A DNA stretch of 15,620 nt from CAZYVA01 sp964650695. Lineage in GTDB: Bacteria; Bacillota; Clostridia; Lachnospirales; Lachnospiraceae. Positions 12,841 through 15,620 of this stretch are shown piece by piece. The notes below the pieces were generated by a model. The model worked only from the letters and a program-made list of their open reading frames with translations, was not told where the DNA came from and ran no database searches. The translations under genes were made by a program, and so were the position numbers. The stretch's first letter is position 1. Each line of letters starts with the position of its first letter. The stretch spans positions 1 through 15,620 of the forward strand of contig CAZYVA010000044.1 in the NCBI GenBank assembly GCA_964650695.1. The letters are read 5' to 3'.

Positions 12841-13664
12841 TTTTTCTCCCTGGCGACAAAGACATCCTCCAGCGTCGTGGCGCGAAGCGCCGCATCCCCT
12901 TTTGTCTCTGACAAAAACGCAATGGCCTGTTCCTTTGTCTGGAAATAGCTGCTGGCAGTCCCGCTTTCCGACATCCTATCGACCGTATAGCATCCCAGCC
13001 TGGAAATCATCTCCTGCGGGACGCCGGTTTCTTTCAGTTCCCCCTTGTGCAAAAAGGCGACCCTTCCGCAAAGGGCCTCCGCCTCTTCGATGTAATGGGT
13101 GGTCAGCAGGATCGTCAGGTTCCGGCTGTTTAGCCTGCGCAGAAGGTTCCACATCTGCCTCCTGGAAAGCGCGTCCATCCCCGCCGTCGGCTCATCCAGG
13201 AGAAGGATTTCCGGCTCTGTCAGGAGCGCACGGCAAACCATCAGCTTCCGCTTCATCCCGCCGGACAGCCGCCGGACGGTCCGCTTCCGGAACTTCAGCA
13301 GCCCGCAGAACTCCAGCAGCTCTTCCGAGCGTCTTTGGATCTCCTTGCGCGGCATAAAGTATAACCGCCCCTGGTACTCCATGATCTCGTCCATCGTCAT
13401 ATCCTGGCGCATGGAATACTCTTGCGTGATGACGCTGATCTTGCGCTTTAACGCCGGGTTTTTACGGGTCAGCGGCTGCCCGTCGATGAGGATCTGGCCG
13501 GATGTCGGCAGCAGGAGCGTTGACATCATCCCAATGGTCGTTGTCTTACCGGCCCCATTCGCCCCTAACAGGCCAAAAAACGCACCGTCCTCAATCGTCA
13601 GGTCCAAGTCGTGGACAGCCGTGAACGCCCCGTATTTTTTTGTCAAGCGTTGTAACTCAATCAT
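12831..13664 (-). CDS. ABC transporter ATP-binding protein (ABC-2 exporter type)
   Basis: This 277-residue ATPase has all nucleotide-binding motifs: Walker A GANGAGKT (34-41), Q-loop at Q81 (ITQEYSMR), signature LSGGM (133-137), Walker B ILLLDEPTAGMD (153-164) and the switch histidine H190 (LLTTHYIEEAE). The sequence is closest to the DrrA/CcmA type that drives ABC-2 permeases. The C-terminal part (about 220-277) contains the usual small extra domain ending in LEDVFVAREKK. The ATG at 13662-13664 overlaps the end of cobI by eight bases, so translation is probably coupled; an in-frame TTG at 13688 would add eight residues and is less likely. It partners the permease downstream. Confidence 0.95.
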   Translation of the reverse strand: MIELQRLTKKYGAFTAVHDLDLTIEDGAFFGLLGANGAGKTTTIGMMSTLLLPTSGQILIDGQPLTRKNPALKRKISVITQEYSMRQDMTMDEIMEYQGRLYFMPRKEIQRRSEELLEFCGLLKFRKRTVRRLSGGMKRKLMVCRALLTEPEILLLDEPTAGMDALSRRQMWNLLRRLNSRNLTILLTTHYIEEAEALCGRVAFLHKGELKETGVPQEMISRLGCYTVDRMSESGTASSYFQTKEQAIAFLSETKGDAALRATTLEDVFVAREKKWG

Positions 13665-14355
13665 GCCTTGCTTTCGGCTCCTTTGCAATGATCAAAGAAT
13701 AATATCCCGCGTCATCCGGGATTTCTTCCACGCTGTTGCAGATCCTTTCATTCTCCATCCCGCAGTTTTCCACCATGACGGCTTCCCGGCCGCTTTCCTT
13801 GATGATCTCTTTTACCCGCGCCGCCTGCTTGCCGGATTTCATCAGGATGTAGGTTCCCTTTTGGTCCAGCCGGTCTTTTAAGTGGTGGACGGCCGGCAGG
13901 ATATGAAGCGGCTCGTCCCACTCCGACAAGGAGAGGTTCATCCGGGCTGCCGCCGCGCAGAACGAGGTGACGCCGCTGACGGATCCTGTCGGGTAGCCAT
14001 CCGCTTCCACACGCTGCCGCAAATAGGAAAAGGTCGAATAAACCGTCGGATCCCCAAGCGTCAGGAATACAATGTCGTGGCCCTCTTTCAGCACCGATTC
14101 CAAAAGCCGCGCCCCCTTTTGGCGGTTTTCCTCAAGCTGGCGGGCGTCATGTGTCATCGGCATATAGACGGGGATCAGCCGCTTCGTGGCCAGCTCCGGG
14201 ACCGCCTGGACGGCGATCTGATAGGCGGTTGTTTTTTCCGCCTCGGCCCCTGGGACGGCGATGTACTCCTTTTCCCGGATCAGCCGCGCCGCTTTTAAGG
14301 TCAGAAGCTCCGGGTCGCCCGGCCCGACCCCGACCCCGTATAGCTTTCCGTACAT
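13657..14355 (-). CDS. cobI: Precorrin-2 / cobalt-factor-II C20-methyltransferase
   Basis: This 232-residue SAM-dependent enzyme of the tetrapyrrole methylase family adds the C20 methyl group in B12 synthesis. Seen are the N-terminal GVGVGPGDPELLTLKAARLI, TLGDPTVYSTFSYLRQRVEA (about 98-117), the SVSGVTSFCAAAARMN segment (about 124-139) and a C-terminal half with GTYILMKSGKQ and AVMVENCGMENERI, as in CbiL/CobI. The aerobic and anaerobic forms cannot be told apart from this alone; the anaerobic organism and sirC favour the cobalt-factor-II form (CbiL). The ATG at 14353-14355 lies behind a G-rich site. It is the first gene of the minus-strand cluster. No cobalamin riboswitch is seen upstream and no other cbi genes occur in the window. 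Confidence 0.92.
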   Translation of the reverse strand: MYGKLYGVGVGPGDPELLTLKAARLIREKEYIAVPGAEAEKTTAYQIAVQAVPELATKRLIPVYMPMTHDARQLEENRQKGARLLESVLKEGHDIVFLTLGDPTVYSTFSYLRQRVEADGYPTGSVSGVTSFCAAAARMNLSLSEWDEPLHILPAVHHLKDRLDQKGTYILMKSGKQAARVKEIIKESGREAVMVENCGMENERICNSVEEIPDDAGYYSLIIAKEPKARHD

Positions 14356-14381
14356 ACAAATCCCCCCTTTTTCCTGGAATC

Positions 14382-14418
14382 AGCCGCTTTATCCACACAT
14401 CCGTATGGATAAAAGGCT
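14382..14418 (-). promoter_or_regulatory. Hairpin in the cobI leader
   Basis: TTTATCCA (14388-14395) pairs with TGGATAAA (14406-14413), extended by AGCC (14382-14385) with GGCT (14415-14418) across a bulge. It lies 27 bases upstream of the cobI ATG. No T tract follows and it does not resemble a cobalamin riboswitch. A role in leader control is possible. Confidence 0.4.
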
Positions 14419-14492
14419 TAGCTGCGCCGCCCACACGCCGAAAGCGGCCTATTTCAGTTGTGGGGGCGTTTACTATAGTTGTTTATAAGTAT

Positions 14493-14522
14493 AAGGGGTT
14501 CTGCCTCCTTTGGCAACCCCTT
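14493..14522 (-). terminator. Strong hairpin downstream of the AEC carrier gene
   Basis: AAGGGGTT (14493-14500) pairs with AACCCCTT (14515-14522), with an inner GCC/GGC. It starts 11 bases after the carrier stop codon. The tract after it on the minus strand is only ATACTT, so termination may be partial. It separates the carrier from cobI. Confidence 0.55.
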
Positions 14523-14532
14523 CATGTTTTTG

Positions 14533-15477
14533 TCAAATAAACACGCACGTCAGCGTGATCGTCACCACCGACAGCATTGTAGTGATGACAGCCCCTTTGG
14601 CGGTCAGGCGGTTGTCCTGCCCGAATTGTGCGCGTACCATGGCGGGTAGGTTCCCGACGGGCATCGCGGTCATCAGCGCCGCGGTTTTTTGCATCATGGG
14701 GTCGGAAAAGAAGCCTTTGCTGCAAATGGCAAACAGCGCCGGGAACAGGGCGAAGCGCAGCGCGGCGAACACAAACAGCCGGCCGTCTTTGAACAATTCC
14801 TCCCATGTCAGGTCACACAGGGAAATGCCGATGACAAATAATGCCAGGAATGTAGCCGCGCCGCCGGTGTAGGAACAGAGGTTTTGAAGCTGCGGGGGGA
14901 CCTGGATCTGGAACCAGAAAATAAGGATGGTGGCTATACAGGCAAGATTTCCCGGATTGACAAACATTTTTGCCTGGGAAAGCGCATGGGGCTTTTTCCC
15001 GGCGGGAAGCGGATCCATATCCTGACGGATGATCCAGATCCCATACGTGTAAAAATATATGCTCCAGCACAGATTGAACACCGCTACGTAAATCAGCGCG
15101 TCCGTGCCAAGCAAGGCGCGTGTCACCGGGATGCCAATAAAACCGCAGTTGCAGAAAACCGCCATCAGTTGGTAATCCCCTCGCAGTTTCGCGGGGATCC
15201 GCAGGATCGCGCACAGGGACCTGCCGAATAAAGCCAAAATGAGGAATACCGCCATGCTCATCAGGAAAAACCAGGCGACGGACGCCTTGGCGGAAGCATC
15301 GGGTTCCGTCTCGAATACACTCATGATCAACTGCATCGGGTTGCAGAGATTTACGACCATCACGGAGATGTCTTTGGCGGCATGTTCCGACACCAGGCCG
15401 CTTTTCCGGAAGAACATCCCGGCCAGCATCAGGGAAAAAATAATCAACATTTGGCTAAATACAACACCCGCGCTCAT
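14533..15477 (-). CDS. AEC (auxin efflux carrier) family transporter
   Basis: This 314-residue integral membrane protein has the two-times-five helix layout of the AEC family: helices at about 6-24, 36-54, 67-90, 101-120, 127-150, then a short cytoplasmic loop (DPLPAGKKPHALSQ), and five more from about 170 to the end. Family-like marks are MFFRKSGLVSEHAAKDIS at the start, FCNCGFIGIPVTRALLG in the middle and TAMPVGNLPAMVRAQFGQD late. AEC proteins move organic anions such as malate, or other small metabolites; the substrate is unknown here. The ATG at 15475-15477 has AAGGAGG upstream. It has its own promoter and a terminator-like hairpin at its end, so it is probably separate from the tetrapyrrole operon. 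Confidence 0.9.
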   Translation of the reverse strand: MSAGVVFSQMLIIFSLMLAGMFFRKSGLVSEHAAKDISVMVVNLCNPMQLIMSVFETEPDASAKASVAWFFLMSMAVFLILALFGRSLCAILRIPAKLRGDYQLMAVFCNCGFIGIPVTRALLGTDALIYVAVFNLCWSIYFYTYGIWIIRQDMDPLPAGKKPHALSQAKMFVNPGNLACIATILIFWFQIQVPPQLQNLCSYTGGAATFLALFVIGISLCDLTWEELFKDGRLFVFAALRFALFPALFAICSKGFFSDPMMQKTAALMTAMPVGNLPAMVRAQFGQDNRLTAKGAVITTMLSVVTITLTCVFI

Positions 15478-15534
15478 TTTCCAGGGCCTCCTTGCGTGGT
15501 GGCTTTCAGGTTACGGTTCATGCTTAAGAATTGA

Positions 15535-15557
15535 GAATACCCATTTACCGGGTATTC
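15535..15557 (-). promoter_or_regulatory. Hairpin in the leader of the AEC carrier gene
   Basis: GAATACCC (15535-15542) and GGGTATTC (15550-15557) are perfect 8-base complements around a 7-base loop. It lies between promoter and ribosome binding site. There is no clear T tract on the minus strand. It could be an operator or an RNA element. Confidence 0.5.
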
Positions 15558-15588
15558 CGCGAGAAAGCGATTCTTTTTATCCGTAGCA

Positions 15589-15618
15589 ATTGTACGCCGA
15601 AGAGGGGGAGGGTGTCAA
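15589..15618 (-). promoter_or_regulatory. Sigma-A promoter of the AEC carrier gene
   Basis: On the minus strand TTGACA (15618-15613), 18 bases, TACAAT (15594-15589). The expected start of transcription is near 15582, giving a leader of about 105 nucleotides that holds the 15535-15557 hairpin. Confidence 0.7.
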
Positions 15619-15620
15619 GC

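Noticed and set aside
14356..14532. Cobalamin riboswitch
   Set aside because: No B12-box-like sequence or fitting length was found.

Overview
The window looks like a spore-forming, moderately GC-rich member of the Clostridia, probably Lachnospiraceae-like. The grounds are Shine-Dalgarno sites of the AGGAGG type, an Rrf2-nifS-nifU-mnmA cluster, a SpoIIQ-like protein, and a fused hemC-cobA-hemD gene of clostridial type. This placement is inference from gene content. No marker gene fixes the genus.

Layout. Positions 31-885 (minus) hold an Rpn/PD-(D/E)XK-type transposase-nuclease whose ribosome binding site is buried in a hairpin. Positions 1256-2068 (plus) encode a membrane-anchored M23/LytM protein without its zinc ligands, most likely SpoIIQ, behind a sigma-F-like promoter. 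An artificial 100-N gap (2196-2295) lies between two identical 55-bp blocks. A palindromic leader and a LysR regulator (2427-3329, plus) follow. LysR faces an IscR-like Rrf2 regulator (3343-3774, minus) across a two-way terminator. Divergent from Rrf2 is nifS-nifU-mnmA (4073-6813, plus), the module for sulfur mobilisation, Fe-S scaffolding and tRNA 2-thiolation.

From 6803 to 14355 everything is on the minus strand and reads as one tetrapyrrole cluster: cobI, ABC ATPase, ABC-2 permease, exported membrane-anchored protein, sirC, hemC-cobA-hemD, a broken fic gene, hemB. Enzymatically this runs from 5-aminolevulinate through porphobilinogen, hydroxymethylbilane, uroporphyrinogen III and precorrin-2 to sirohydrochlorin, with CobI committing the factor-II/precorrin-2 ring to corrinoids. 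No hemA or hemL (ALA synthesis) and no later cbi genes are present. An ABC-2 type transporter plus a surface protein of unrecognised family embedded in this set is the most intriguing functional association here. Upstream of cobI sits an AEC-family carrier gene (14533-15477, minus) with its own promoter and terminator.

The most solid new observations are: (1) a fic pseudogene made by an internal deletion that joins the N-terminal and C-terminal ends out of frame, within the hem operon; (2) mnmA and hemB overlap tail to tail, and each gene's intrinsic terminator lies inside the other's coding sequence; (3) the N gap is flanked by an exact 55-bp overlap and so is probably an assembly artefact of zero length; (4) hairpins that could control the Rpn, LysR and nifS leaders.
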